From Akkermansia sp. (lineage in GTDB: Bacteria; Verrucomicrobiota; Verrucomicrobiia; Verrucomicrobiales; Akkermansiaceae), in contig JAFYUJ010000089.1 in NCBI GenBank assembly GCA_017558555.1, positions 1 through 64,000 on the forward strand: a stretch of DNA of 64,000 bases, in the 5' to 3' direction. Position numbers and translations under genes: made by a program. Below the pieces are notes generated by a model. The model ran no database searches and was not told where the DNA came from. It saw only the letters and a program-made list of their open reading frames with translations. Below are positions 36,718 through 45,389 of the stretch, piece by piece. The stretch's first letter is position 1. Every line of letters begins with the position of its first letter.

Positions 36718-38654
36718 CAATACTGTGCTTTGACGATGATTTCCGACACCTTAGCTGCGCCTTGCCCAGCCAAGGTGGACTTGGGATACAAGCACTGGGC
36801 GCGGTAATAGTTCGACAAGGCAGAGCCATACTCGCGACGAGATTCGCAATCCTCTGCATCTCGCAGAGCCTGCACAAAATCATGAGCCTTGCCTGCGTAG
36901 TGATTGAGAGAATCCTTATATGCGGGGTCATTGGCTGCACGAGGCTCCGAGGTTCGGTATTCCACCAATTTTTCGTAGGCGATACACGGTCCCATTACTT
37001 TATCCTGATCCGCAACGGATTCCAGCTGTTTGAGCATAGCATCGATGGTGCTGACAAGGAGGATAACTTCCTTGTACTGCGTTTTCAGCGTGGGATCCAC
37101 AGCGACGCATTCAAATCGCTCCTGCTCCTTGAAAATGGTGCGGAACTCACCACGAGCAAAGAGGGTGCGGAACTCACTGAGTTCCTTCTCCTTGTTGTCA
37201 AACTGCTCCAAGTGCTTGGCGCTGGCATCCAGATTCGGATTAAGCGGCCAAATGGTCCCGGCTTCTGTGATGTGTTTATTGAACTCCTCATCCTTACCTT
37301 CCAGCAAGGCCTTGCGTGCGTTGCGTATGCACAAATCACTTTGCCGCTTGCGGCCGGCACTGTAACTCAACAGCATGGAATCATCGAAATCAACGTCCAT
37401 TTCTTTCATCTTACGGGCAATCTCATCCACAGTACCATAATCGCGGGCATTAAGTGCTGTGAGCGCGCGTTTACGAAGAGTCCAATACGCAGCCACGCGG
37501 CGACGCCCCTCCACCGGGAAGGTGAAGACACTCTTCATGTGCTCGCCGATGGCAACGGCCTCGATGAGGTGCTGGGTGGCCTCGCCTAATTTATTCTGAG
37601 CCAGCATGGAATGCACGGCTTCCATGTGCTTATCCACGCTGGAGCGAGCCTCGCTGGCCATGGAGTCCACGGTGTTTACCGTGGGAGGCACGCCAGCCAC
37701 GCCGGACAGCATCTCATTGGCCTGAGATTTTTCATCTATCTGCATCTTGTTGTCGCCATCCTTGAAGATGTGGCGGTATATGCGCGCAGCAATCACGGCG
37801 TGGTCAAACCGGCGCATCATCAGGAAGGTGACCAGATTACTCTGATAGGTAATCTTGGCGGCAATTTCTTTCTCCACATTGGTGGCACTGTTTTTGACCT
37901 TAGCCGCCTGTTTTTCAGCAATGCTCTTCGTGTTGTGAGCAATAACGAACGTGTTGGACACAGAAGTGGAGTTCTGAGCCGGGCCTTTGATATCCCCAAT
38001 CTGAGCCTGCGCCCCCTTATTGCCTACGGTATTACGATTGACATAGTTGTTGGTCTTTTTCACCAAATCATCAATGTCGCGATCAAGCGCAGCACTCTCT
38101 TCGTCGCGTGCGCGGTTGCCTCTCTGCGCATCAAGTGCGCTCACGATGGAACTGGCCAACACACCGGATTGTCCACCGTCTCTCGGCAAATCAGCAAGCT
38201 TGTAGAGCGTTTTACCCATACGCACCATGGCTGCGCTGCCAATAGCTTTGCGGTTGCGAGAGTATTTCTTCGTATCAGCCAAAATGGCATCAATCTTTTT
38301 GCTGTAAAGGGCGGCCTGCTCCGATGTATCAGGTGTACCGTGCAGGAAGGTCTCGAACTTGGCACGCACGGCGGCATTGTTGCCCACATCGAACTTACCT
38401 CCATTGTACGAAACAGTATCCGTGGCGGGATCCAGCAAAGGAATCTCCACCCCCATAATTTGCGGATTAGTGGGTTCCGCTGCGCCGGGGGGCTGAGCGC
38501 CCCGCTGCTGTTGCGGTTGCTGCTGGGGCTGCCCCTGCGCATTCTGCTGGGCCGGCACCTGCTGCACCTGAACGGTAGGTGTAGGCAGAGGCATCTGCGC
38601 CTGAGCAATCCCGCACAGGCCTGATACCATCATCAAAAGAAGTTCTTTTTTCAT
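36717..38654 (-). CDS. Large secreted helical protein with Gln/Pro-rich N-terminus, unknown
   Basis: 645 aa from ATG 38654, one nt after the stop of the upstream gene. Signal peptide (GLCGIAQAQ, cleavage about 20), then a Gln/Pro-rich low-complexity stretch (about 25-60). The rest is almost all alpha-helical with repeat-like segments (AEKQAAKVKNSATNVEKEI coiled coil; RKALLEGKDEEFNKHITEAG and YGSALSNYYRAQCLYPKST look like TPR units). No catalytic motif. Probably a periplasmic or outer-membrane scaffold. Sits in an operon ABC transporter - small membrane protein - this gene - gluQ. Confidence 0.7.
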   Translation of the reverse strand: MKKELLLMMVSGLCGIAQAQMPLPTPTVQVQQVPAQQNAQGQPQQQPQQQRGAQPPGAAEPTNPQIMGVEIPLLDPATDTVSYNGGKFDVGNNAAVRAKFETFLHGTPDTSEQAALYSKKIDAILADTKKYSRNRKAIGSAAMVRMGKTLYKLADLPRDGGQSGVLASSIVSALDAQRGNRARDEESAALDRDIDDLVKKTNNYVNRNTVGNKGAQAQIGDIKGPAQNSTSVSNTFVIAHNTKSIAEKQAAKVKNSATNVEKEIAAKITYQSNLVTFLMMRRFDHAVIAARIYRHIFKDGDNKMQIDEKSQANEMLSGVAGVPPTVNTVDSMASEARSSVDKHMEAVHSMLAQNKLGEATQHLIEAVAIGEHMKSVFTFPVEGRRRVAAYWTLRKRALTALNARDYGTVDEIARKMKEMDVDFDDSMLLSYSAGRKRQSDLCIRNARKALLEGKDEEFNKHITEAGTIWPLNPNLDASAKHLEQFDNKEKELSEFRTLFARGEFRTIFKEQERFECVAVDPTLKTQYKEVILLVSTIDAMLKQLESVADQDKVMGPCIAYEKLVEYRTSEPRAANDPAYKDSLNHYAGKAHDFVQALRDAEDCESRREYGSALSNYYRAQCLYPKSTLAGQGAAKVSEIIVKAQY

Positions 38655-38655
38655 G

Positions 38656-39102
38656 TCATTGAACAGTTTTTGCATTCTTCACCACCAAAATACCCTTCAC
38701 TTCATTGCCGGAAGCATCTCGGCCTGTGCGGCACTCTACATTGAATAAAAAGATGTCCTTACGCGTCAGATTCACATCCAATGTGGTATCTTTTGTCACC
38801 AGCAGGGGCAAGCGCTCATTACGATTATTTTTCAACGAAACGGAGATGAGACGATTATTGCCGATGGTCTCAATGTTTTCAATACGGCCTTCCAACAAGT
38901 AATGATTGCCGGGCACAGCCATGCGAGAACCATCATTGCGGTACTCGCGAATGGAAAAGTTCTGTGGTTTGGCAAGAGCGGTGCCTCCCGACTGGGATTT
39001 CACAAAATAAGCACCTCCCAGCACAACAACCAAGGCCACAATGGTGATGAGCAACCATGTTGTGTTGCCCCCTTTGCTTTTGCGTGAACGTCTTCTGGAC
39101 AT
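38656..39102 (-). CDS. Small single-pass membrane protein, unknown
   Basis: 148 aa from ATG 39102; a frame extending to 39213 would overlap the ABC transporter gene. Very basic start (SRRRSRKSKGG), one membrane helix (WLLITIVALVVVLGGAYFV), then an extracytoplasmic beta-rich domain (HYLLEGRIENIETIGNNRLI, then RTGRDASGNEVKGIL). Begins 30 nt after the ABC transporter stop and is coupled to the large secreted protein downstream by 1-nt spacing, which suggests they form a complex in the envelope. No family recognised. Confidence 0.7.
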   Translation of the reverse strand: MSRRRSRKSKGGNTTWLLITIVALVVVLGGAYFVKSQSGGTALAKPQNFSIREYRNDGSRMAVPGNHYLLEGRIENIETIGNNRLISVSLKNNRNERLPLLVTKDTTLDVNLTRKDIFLFNVECRTGRDASGNEVKGILVVKNAKTVQ

Positions 39103-39131
39103 AATTAAAGGTTGAAAATGAAACGTAAATC

Positions 39132-40877
39132 TTAATTCCAACGGGAACGGCGAATACCCACATAGGCCAGTATCAGGCCTACCAATACATGTGCCAACAG
39201 CACCATGTGGCACAGATTAGCTGAAGAGAATGAAGTCTGCACAATGCTCTTGACCGCCTTAATCACATCCGGCAGCAAGCCACCCTCAATACTGCCACTC
39301 CATGCCCAATAAGCAGAAATGAACGGACGAACAACCACGCCAATCATTTCCGGCAGAGCCAACACGGCCCCGGAAAGCGGGAGCTGGAAGCCCACCAGGT
39401 AGATACTGAGCAGGGACGCCTGATCGGCAGTGCGACTGTTGGCAGAAATGCCCAGGCAGACACTGGTCATCGCAGCGTTGGCAAGGATCAGGAACACCAA
39501 ATGATTGATTTCATCCCCGCGGAAAGGCCAGAAAAATTGCACAAAGGCGAACATCCACAAACTTTGCACCAGTAGCAACACACTCAGGTAAATGGCTTTG
39601 GATGCCAGATAAGCTCCTTCCCCCATGCCGGCGAAACGCTCTTTCTCCATGATGAGGCGCTCACCCGCAATTTCACGCGCAGCATTGTTGGCCCCCATGA
39701 GCCCCAGCAACACCACCTCGAACATGATGATACCGGACACAGCCGACCCCACCTGCGCACGCACTTCCACCTGCGCCTGCTGAGCCTGAATCTCCATAGC
39801 AATGTCGTTGCTCTGGGTATCCGCCAGGATGAGAAGCTGCTCCTGCCCCTTGCTGGAGAAAAGCGCCACCATGATAGGGAAGATGATAATCATGGCCAGC
39901 TGAAGAATAAGCTGCGAACGATCGCGCATCAGCAACGCAAAACGGCGACGCAACAAGGTAAAAAGCTGGGAGAAGAAGCCCGGCTGAGGCAGGGCTTCCT
40001 GCGTTTGCTCAGCATCGGCCTGCATATCCTCGCCATTTCTCAACATGCGTATTTTCTGCTCAGACTCCATGCGGTGGTAATACTCCTCGCCATGTTTCTG
40101 CCAGCTCTGGGCCCACTCCACAGGCTCGCGCAACGCCAGGCGGGGGTATACATCCTCCGGACTGCCGACACCAAAGTAGTGCCCCATGGCCTGTGGCACG
40201 CCGTGATAGGCGAGATGACCACGCACCAGCACCATGATGCTGTCATACACATCCAGCTGGGACAGGCTGTGCGTCACCGAGATAACGATACGCCCCCCTT
40301 TGAGACTCAAATCCCGCAGCAACTGCACAATTTCATTCTCCGAGCGGGGATCCAGACCGCTGGTCACTTCATCGCAAAGCAGGATGCGAGGGTTGCACAC
40401 CAACTCCATGGCCAATGCCAGACGGCGTTTCTGCCCGCCGGAAAGAAGTTTCACCTTGCGGTCACCAATTTCGGAAAGCCCGGTTTCAAGAAGCACGCGG
40501 TCAACAATCGCATCCAGTTCATCGCCGGAGGCACACACACGCATGCGCGCGGCGTTTTCCACACACTCATCCACACACAATTCATCATGCGCGATACTGA
40601 ACTGCGGCACGTAGCCAATTTCCGAGGGGTCAAAATCGCCCTCTTCCATCAGATTGCGGCCATCCCACACAAAAGCACCATCTGTTGCATCGGCAATACC
40701 GGCAATCGTTTTGAGCAACGTCGTCTTACCACAACCGGAAGGGCCGACAATCGCCATAAAGTGCCCCTTGGGCACACAAAAACTAACCCCTGACAGCAAA
40801 GAAATGGTATCCTCCCCATCATCAACCTCCAACGTGATATTTCGTGCTTCGAGCATAGGTAGTATCGCTCGTTTCAT
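39132..40877 (-). CDS. ABCG-like half transporter (ATPase fused to ABC-2 membrane domain)
   Basis: 581 aa from ATG 40877; ATG 40856 is also possible. The ATPase comes first: AIVGPSGCGKTTLLKTIAG (Walker A), VPQFSIAHDELCVDECVENA, LLSGGQKRRLALAMELVCNP (signature), ILLCDEVTSGLDP (Walker B) and SVTHS (H-loop). The membrane part starts near residue 320 with a coupling helix (RRRFALLMRDRSQLILQLAM) and has about six helices. This ATPase-then-permease order with DxVTSGLD is the eukaryotic ABCG/White layout, found in some bacteria for lipid or glycan-related export. Acts as a dimer in the inner membrane. First gene of the operon with the two envelope proteins and gluQ; substrate unknown. Confidence 0.85.
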   Translation of the reverse strand: MKRAILPMLEARNITLEVDDGEDTISLLSGVSFCVPKGHFMAIVGPSGCGKTTLLKTIAGIADATDGAFVWDGRNLMEEGDFDPSEIGYVPQFSIAHDELCVDECVENAARMRVCASGDELDAIVDRVLLETGLSEIGDRKVKLLSGGQKRRLALAMELVCNPRILLCDEVTSGLDPRSENEIVQLLRDLSLKGGRIVISVTHSLSQLDVYDSIMVLVRGHLAYHGVPQAMGHYFGVGSPEDVYPRLALREPVEWAQSWQKHGEEYYHRMESEQKIRMLRNGEDMQADAEQTQEALPQPGFFSQLFTLLRRRFALLMRDRSQLILQLAMIIIFPIMVALFSSKGQEQLLILADTQSNDIAMEIQAQQAQVEVRAQVGSAVSGIIMFEVVLLGLMGANNAAREIAGERLIMEKERFAGMGEGAYLASKAIYLSVLLLVQSLWMFAFVQFFWPFRGDEINHLVFLILANAAMTSVCLGISANSRTADQASLLSIYLVGFQLPLSGAVLALPEMIGVVVRPFISAYWAWSGSIEGGLLPDVIKAVKSIVQTSFSSANLCHMVLLAHVLVGLILAYVGIRRSRWN

Positions 40878-40955
40878 GGTAGCAAAGCCTACCTGTTTCT
40901 GCAAGCAGAAAATCTGCGCAGGAAGGGATTTTTGGCAGCATGAAAAGCTCTGCAC

Positions 40956-40984
40956 TTGCACGGGCTTACACGGTGTGATATTGT
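40956..40984 (+). promoter_or_regulatory. Promoter of aroD, 7 nt from the start codon
   Basis: TTGCAC (40956-40961), 17 nt, TATTGT (40979-40984), then 7 nt to ATG 40992. The predicted transcription start coincides with the start codon, so the aroD message is likely leaderless; no Shine-Dalgarno site is present. Confidence 0.45.
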
Positions 40985-40991
40985 AGCTGTG

Positions 40992-41699
40992 ATGAGACAC
41001 ATGCTACAGCCTGATTTTTACCCTTCTCTTGTGGTGGGTTCCGTATCGGGATGGGAGGCCTGGCAGCAGGCCATCGCCGATGAACAAACCACCGCCGCAT
41101 GTGATGTGCTGGAGCTGCGTGCCGACTCCCTGCCGGAGGCTCTCGACCCGGAGGCCGTGCTGGCGCAGCCTCGCCCCAAGCCGATTTTGCTGACCACCCG
41201 CCACGCCGATGAAGGAGGCTTGCGCCACATGAGCAACGAGGAACGCATGGCTCTGGCCATGAGTCTGTTGCCGCTGGCGAGCGCCATCGATTGGGAAATT
41301 GCGCATCTGGAAACAGCCGGACTGCTGCTTAAAGCTGCCCGCAAGCAGGGCTGCATCATCATTGCCTCTGCACACGATTTTGACAAAACACCCACCTTGG
41401 AGTACCTGTGCGAACAGGCCGATAAAGCCATCGCTCTCGGTGCCGATGTGGTGAAGTTTGCATTCCGTCTGCACACGATGCAGGATATGCTTGTGGGCAC
41501 AGAATTACTGGCCCGCTATCAGCATCCCATGGCAGTCATGGGTATGGGACCGCTGGGGGCCACCAGCCGCCTGATATACAGCCAGCATGGCTCCGTGTTG
41601 ACATACGGCTATCTGGGTAACACCCCTACTGCCCCCGGCCAATGGTCTGCCGCCCTGTGCAAGGCTACGGTGGGCCAATTATTGCCGGCCAAGGGCTGA
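40992..41699 (+). CDS. aroD: Type I 3-dehydroquinate dehydratase
   Basis: 235 aa from ATG 40992. VLELRADSLPE (substrate-binding Glu/Arg), ILLTTRHADEGG, IIIASAHDF (catalytic His), and DVVKFAFRLHT (Schiff-base Lys) follow type I AroD in order; GPLGATSRLIYSQHGSVLTY provides the C-terminal Arg/Ser-Gln loop. Third step of the shikimate pathway, cytoplasmic. Type I enzymes make a Schiff base and are unrelated to the dodecameric type II. Its stop is directly adjacent to that of the convergent midA-like gene, with no intergenic space. Confidence 0.9.
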   Translation: MRHMLQPDFYPSLVVGSVSGWEAWQQAIADEQTTAACDVLELRADSLPEALDPEAVLAQPRPKPILLTTRHADEGGLRHMSNEERMALAMSLLPLASAIDWEIAHLETAGLLLKAARKQGCIIIASAHDFDKTPTLEYLCEQADKAIALGADVVKFAFRLHTMQDMLVGTELLARYQHPMAVMGMGPLGATSRLIYSQHGSVLTYGYLGNTPTAPGQWSAALCKATVGQLLPAKG

Positions 41700-42698
41700 T
41701 TATTGCTCAAAGCGGTGCTGAATCAGCACATTGAAATGATCCCCCGCACCGGGAACGGCTATCAGGTGTGCATCTGCGGCGTTGCCGGGAATGGCGTAGT
41801 CCTTCAGATAATCGCGTTGGGACATGTATTGCACCACATCGCCGCTGCATCGGGAAGCCAGCTCGTGCAAGTCGGTGAAATTCACATCGGCCGTGATATC
41901 ACAGCGACCGGCAAGCGGAGGCAGTTCATCCGGACCAAGCAGACAATGAGCCTTGTAGCCACGCAGCGTACCGGCCGGGCGGCGATGATACAAGGTATCA
42001 TTCAGCTCGCCATAATCAATGGTGATAAATGAGCCGCTCTTCCAGTAGGGTTGCCATTCAGCGTACCACTTATGGTAACTTTCGTGCACCTCCACTACCT
42101 GGCCTTCCACGGCCCATTTTTCGAAGACAGATGAGGCCGGCAGCGGCTGTTTCCACGCCTGGCGGATGATGCGCCCCTGCTCTACGGCGAGCCCCAGCTC
42201 CAGCCATTCACCGCCCTGAAAGACAAATTGGCGGGCCGGGAAGGCATCCGGCAATTCGTTGGAAAAGATGAAAGCCCTTCCCCCTGCATGCTTGAGAGCA
42301 GCAATCACATTATCGTACACACGTACAAAATTGCCACCCACCATCCCCTGCAAATTACGCAGAGTTGCGGAGCGGTCCACCATGAGGTAGCGCGCGCGCA
42401 GTCGCCCGAAAAAGCCGAGTTCACGCGCAATCCCCATGGACAAATCACCATTGCCACCGCCAATTTCAATGAAAGGCAAGCGGCGACCGCAAGCCTGGCA
42501 GGCCTGCTTCCACTGCGCCACCAAGCGACGTGCCAGCAAATCGCTGAGCGTAGCCGTGGTAGAAAAATCCCCACGATACCCGATACCGGCGATATTGGTG
42601 CTGTAATACCCGCCGTCGGGGTCATACAGCGCGATTTCCATGAACTTTTCCATGGAAAGCCAATTCCCGTTGGCCAGGATGTGGGGAGCAAGATTCAT
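41700..42698 (-). CDS. MidA/NDUFAF7-type SAM-dependent methyltransferase
   Basis: 332 aa. IALYDPDGGYYS near residue 22 and GDFSTTATLSDLLARRL are the N-terminal signature of the SAM-dependent methyltransferase family of human NDUFAF7 (MidA). FIEIGGGNGDLSMGIA is the SAM-binding loop, IFSNELPDAFPARQF the post-motif (normally NELLDA), and FITIDYGE follows near residue 225. The eukaryotic member dimethylates an Arg of a complex I subunit; bacterial targets are not established. Starts 3 nt after the nadA stop in a four-gene operon. Two conserved Cys (ACQACG) precede the SAM loop. Confidence 0.82.
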   Translation of the reverse strand: MNLAPHILANGNWLSMEKFMEIALYDPDGGYYSTNIAGIGYRGDFSTTATLSDLLARRLVAQWKQACQACGRRLPFIEIGGGNGDLSMGIARELGFFGRLRARYLMVDRSATLRNLQGMVGGNFVRVYDNVIAALKHAGGRAFIFSNELPDAFPARQFVFQGGEWLELGLAVEQGRIIRQAWKQPLPASSVFEKWAVEGQVVEVHESYHKWYAEWQPYWKSGSFITIDYGELNDTLYHRRPAGTLRGYKAHCLLGPDELPPLAGRCDITADVNFTDLHELASRCSGDVVQYMSQRDYLKDYAIPGNAADAHLIAVPGAGDHFNVLIQHRFEQ

Positions 42699-42701
42699 GG
42701 C

Positions 42702-43634
42702 TCAGCGGGAGAGCTCAAGCATGCGTTCCAGCGGAGCCGCGGCCCGCAAGCGCAAGTCCTCCGGCACTTTCACCTCGGGAGCCATATCGCGCAAACAGTT
42801 GCGGAGCTTCTCCATCGTGTTGAGCTTCATGTACTCACACTCGGCACAAGAGCATTGGTCTGCAGCAACGGGAATGAACTCCTTGCCGGGCACCAGCTTG
42901 CGGAGGCGATGCAAAATGCCGCTCTCCGTCACAATAATGAACTGCTGTGCCTCGCTCTCCCGGCAGTACGGAATCATCTTTTCCGTAGAGCAAATATGGT
43001 CTGAAAGCAAGCGGATAATCTCCTGGCACTCGGGGTGGCACACCACCTTGGCTTCGGGATATTTTTCCTTGAGGGAGAGCACCTGATCACGGGTAAAACG
43101 CTGGTGCACATGGCAAGCGCCGTTCCACATCGTCATCTCGCGCCCAGTGCGCTGGGCCGTCCAGGCACCCAGGTTCTGGTCAGGCACGAAGAGGATGGGA
43201 CGGTCTGCGGGTGCGGTCTCAATGATACGCTGAGAGTTACCGCTGGTCACGATGACATCTGCCAGGGCTTTCACCCCGATAGAGCAGTTCACATAGGCCA
43301 CCACGTAGTAGTTCTTCTCCTTGTTCTCCTCCAGGAAGGCAGCCAACTCCTCTGCCGGGCAAGAGGCCTCCAGCGAACAGGCAGCATCCATATCCGGCAA
43401 CAACACCGTGCGTGTTGGGTTCAGAATGCAAGCCGTCTCAGCCATGAAATGCACACCGCAGAACACAATCACATCGCATTGCGTCTCCTGTGCATAGCGG
43501 GCCAAGGCCAGCGAATCACCCACAAAGTCGGCAATATCCTGAATTTCGGGGCGCTGGTAGCTATGAGCCAGAATCACAGCATTGCGCTCCTGCTTCAAAC
43601 GAAGAATCTCATCCTTCAAATCTGTATCAGCCAT
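42702..43634 (-). CDS. nadA: Quinolinate synthase
   Basis: 310 aa from ATG 43634. AVILAHSYQRPEIQDIADFVGDS is shortened here to its key parts: ILAHSYQRPE and IADFVGDSL. The three 4Fe-4S cysteines lie in IVFCGVHFMAETA (about 83), KVVCHPEC, and CSCAECEYMKLNTMEKL. Condenses iminoaspartate and dihydroxyacetone phosphate to quinolinate in NAD biosynthesis; oxygen-sensitive cluster. No nadB or nadC is next to it. Operon order: lipoprotein, coiled-coil membrane protein, nadA, midA-like. The cluster requirement links it functionally to the suf genes 2 kb away. Confidence 0.93.
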   Translation of the reverse strand: MADTDLKDEILRLKQERNAVILAHSYQRPEIQDIADFVGDSLALARYAQETQCDVIVFCGVHFMAETACILNPTRTVLLPDMDAACSLEASCPAEELAAFLEENKEKNYYVVAYVNCSIGVKALADVIVTSGNSQRIIETAPADRPILFVPDQNLGAWTAQRTGREMTMWNGACHVHQRFTRDQVLSLKEKYPEAKVVCHPECQEIIRLLSDHICSTEKMIPYCRESEAQQFIIVTESGILHRLRKLVPGKEFIPVAADQCSCAECEYMKLNTMEKLRNCLRDMAPEVKVPEDLRLRAAAPLERMLELSR

Positions 43635-43656
43635 AGTTTTGTTTGTAAAAATGATA

Positions 43657-44664
43657 TTACAGAGGCAAATCACCCAGCGGGGCCTGCCAGGGGTCTACTT
43701 CCTCCTGCTGCGGGGCAGATGCATCGCCGGCATCATTCGTGGTCGTGCGGTTAGCTTCGGTATCTACCACCGGCGCGCCCGGTGCAGCTTCATAATCTTT
43801 TTCAGCATCGGCGGGAGCAGCAGCGGGAGCTTTTTCCGCAGGTTGGCTGCGTTTTCCTGTTCGCTGACGTGCCGCTGCGGCATCCATCGGCGAGGCCTCA
43901 AAATCTGACATATCAACCAAGTCTTCCTTATTAAAGGCATAGCGGGCAAGCGTGGGGAGAGAATCCTTCACCAGCTGATTGGCGGGGAATCTCACCTGCC
44001 CCTCCGGGGAACGCAGCGTAATCAGCTTACCCTCCATGCGGTAAATCACAGCATCGCGATAAGCACGACCGGAAGTTGTGGTCACATTGCCCACGGGCAT
44101 GCCCGGCAGCAAACTGCGAGCCACACTGCGGGCTTCTTTATCAGCCTGGCGGATTTCGTGCTGCAAGGCCAACACGCGATTATGCTCCTCGGTAATATCA
44201 GCTTCCTTATCAGCAATCTTGCGGGAAAAATCCCCCAGCTGGCGTTCCAGGCGCGCCAGTAGCTTGCGCATGTGAATCTGTTCATCTGCATGGTATGCCT
44301 GCGTCTGCAAGGATTCTCGCTGCATACAAAGCTCCAGATTCTCGCGCATGGTGATTTCCATGAGCGAGGGCACGCGGTATTTATCCAATTCCTGCTTCAG
44401 GTAATAGCCACCGCCTCCCAGGGTGCCCAGCAACGCAATCACCAGGAACGAATCCAGCACAAAACCACCCCAGCCGCCTTTCTTGGCCGGCTCTGCAGGT
44501 TTCGTTTTCTCGGTCGTTTCGTCCTTTGTCTCGGTCTCAGGTGCGGATTTCGCTGCTTCAGATGGCGTTTCAGTCGGGGCGGGAGTCTCCTCCGGGCGAG
44601 CGGTTTCAAGCGGAGCGTCTTCCTTCTTTGTCTCCTCGGGTTTCATCTCAGGCTGTTCACTCAT
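43657..44664 (-). CDS. Coiled-coil membrane protein with acidic Pro/Glu/Thr-rich start, unknown
   Basis: 335 aa. The first 60 residues are low-complexity Glu/Pro/Thr (PEETPAPTETPSEA). One membrane helix (GGFVLDSFLVIALLGTLGGGG) is followed by a long coiled coil (about 105-190, ARLERQLGDFSRKIADKE). Then a small beta segment (RDAVIYRMEGKLITLRSPEG) and a second Ala/Pro-rich tail. Overlaps the upstream lipoprotein by ATGA and starts the run into nadA. Topology: acidic N-terminus in the cytoplasm, coiled coil in the periplasm. No family recognised; the paired lipoprotein also has a coiled coil, so the two may interact. Confidence 0.7.
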   Translation of the reverse strand: MSEQPEMKPEETKKEDAPLETARPEETPAPTETPSEAAKSAPETETKDETTEKTKPAEPAKKGGWGGFVLDSFLVIALLGTLGGGGYYLKQELDKYRVPSLMEITMRENLELCMQRESLQTQAYHADEQIHMRKLLARLERQLGDFSRKIADKEADITEEHNRVLALQHEIRQADKEARSVARSLLPGMPVGNVTTTSGRAYRDAVIYRMEGKLITLRSPEGQVRFPANQLVKDSLPTLARYAFNKEDLVDMSDFEASPMDAAAARQRTGKRSQPAEKAPAAAPADAEKDYEAAPGAPVVDTEANRTTTNDAGDASAPQQEEVDPWQAPLGDLPL

Positions 44665-45032
44665 GGCTTGACGTTCTGTACAGCAATTTCATTCTGAAGT
44701 CGGGCAAACGTATCGCGGAACGAATCCAGGCGAGACTCCAACTCAATGCGGCGCATTTTCAGCTCGGTTTCTTTTTCGCGCAGGGCTTCCATCTGTTTGT
44801 AGGCAGCCACCACTTCGCTGTTACGGCGTTCAATCTGCTGCTGCAATTCCGGGGTATCTTCCCCGGCCTGCCGAATCAACGCCTGCATGCGGGCTATCTC
44901 CATGCGGAGCTCTGCATTGTTGCGCTGCAAGGCGCTCAATCGCTCCATGTCAGGAGCCTGCGGCTTGCACGCCGTCATCGTGGCAAGCATTGCAGCACCC
45001 GCTACCAACCATACTGAAAATTGTCTTTTCAC
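44661..45032 (-). CDS. Small coiled-coil lipoprotein, unknown
   Basis: 123 aa from a GTG at 45032. Lipobox ATMTAC (Cys about 22), then an almost continuous coiled coil (residues 28-118, AELRMEIARMQALIRQ, then EKETELKMRRIELESRLD). The GTG sits 6 nt after a TAATAT box, so the message may be leaderless. First gene of the operon leading to nadA; stop overlaps the next start (ATGA). Probably a periplasm-facing partner of the coiled-coil membrane protein downstream. Confidence 0.7.
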   Translation of the reverse strand: MKRQFSVWLVAGAAMLATMTACKPQAPDMERLSALQRNNAELRMEIARMQALIRQAGEDTPELQQQIERRNSEVVAAYKQMEALREKETELKMRRIELESRLDSFRDTFARLQNEIAVQNVKP

Positions 45033-45038
45033 GCGTCT

Positions 45039-45066
45039 ATATTAGCGACAGCATGCTTTCCGTCAA
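45039..45066 (-). promoter_or_regulatory. Promoter of the lipoprotein-nadA operon
   Basis: On the minus strand TTGACG (45066-45061), 16 nt, TAATAT (45044-45039), then 6 nt to the GTG start at 45032. Both hexamers match 5 of 6 or close. Points to a leaderless operon message. Confidence 0.55.
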
Positions 45067-45190
45067 GCTTCTTTTGTGTCAAACACCCGGTGAGAAAGTT
45101 TATGCTGATACCTGCTTTGCTCGTAAGCCTCATAAATGGCAGGTATCGAAAAATCGAATTCTTTGCGTCTGACATCGGTTTAAATTGTGC

Positions 45191-45219
45191 TTGCATTGGA
45201 GAGCGCGGCCTGTTACTAT
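45191..45219 (+). promoter_or_regulatory. Promoter of tRNA-Arg
   Basis: TTGCAT (45191-45196), exactly 17 nt, TACTAT (45214-45219), ending 18 nt before the mature tRNA 5' end. Good spacing and no other gene nearby to serve. Confidence 0.65.
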
Positions 45220-45237
45220 GGCGCAGCGCATTGTGTT

Positions 45238-45311
45238 GCTCCGGTAGCTCAGTTGGATAGAGCACGAGCCTTCTAAGCTTGGGGTCCCGCGTTCGAGCCG
45301 CGGCCGGAGCG
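45238..45311 (+). tRNA. tRNA-Arg (anticodon UCU)
   Basis: Full cloverleaf: acceptor GCTCCGG pairs with CCGGAGC, D stem GCTC/GAGC with AGTTGGATA loop, anticodon stem CGAGC/GCTTG with loop CTTCTAA (anticodon TCT), T stem CCGCG/CGCGG with TTCGAGC loop, discriminator G. No CCA is encoded. Reads AGA arginine codons. Its own promoter lies upstream and a strong terminator follows, so it is a single-gene unit. Confidence 0.96.
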
Positions 45312-45321
45312 CTCTGCAAAT

Positions 45322-45357
45322 AAGCACGCTTTCTACACCGAAAGCGTGCTTTTCTTT
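45322..45357 (+). terminator. Intrinsic terminator after tRNA-Arg
   Basis: A perfect 12-bp stem (45322-45333 with 45340-45351), 6-nt loop, followed by TTCTTT. Starts 10 nt after the tRNA 3' end. Confidence 0.88.
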
Positions 45358-45389
45358 ACTCTACTTTTTAATAATTTTAAAATACAGAC

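Noticed and set aside
45238-45311. tRNA-Arg as integration site of the island
   Set aside because: The island lies more than 11 kb away, and the tRNA 3' end is followed directly by its own terminator with no recombinase nearby.
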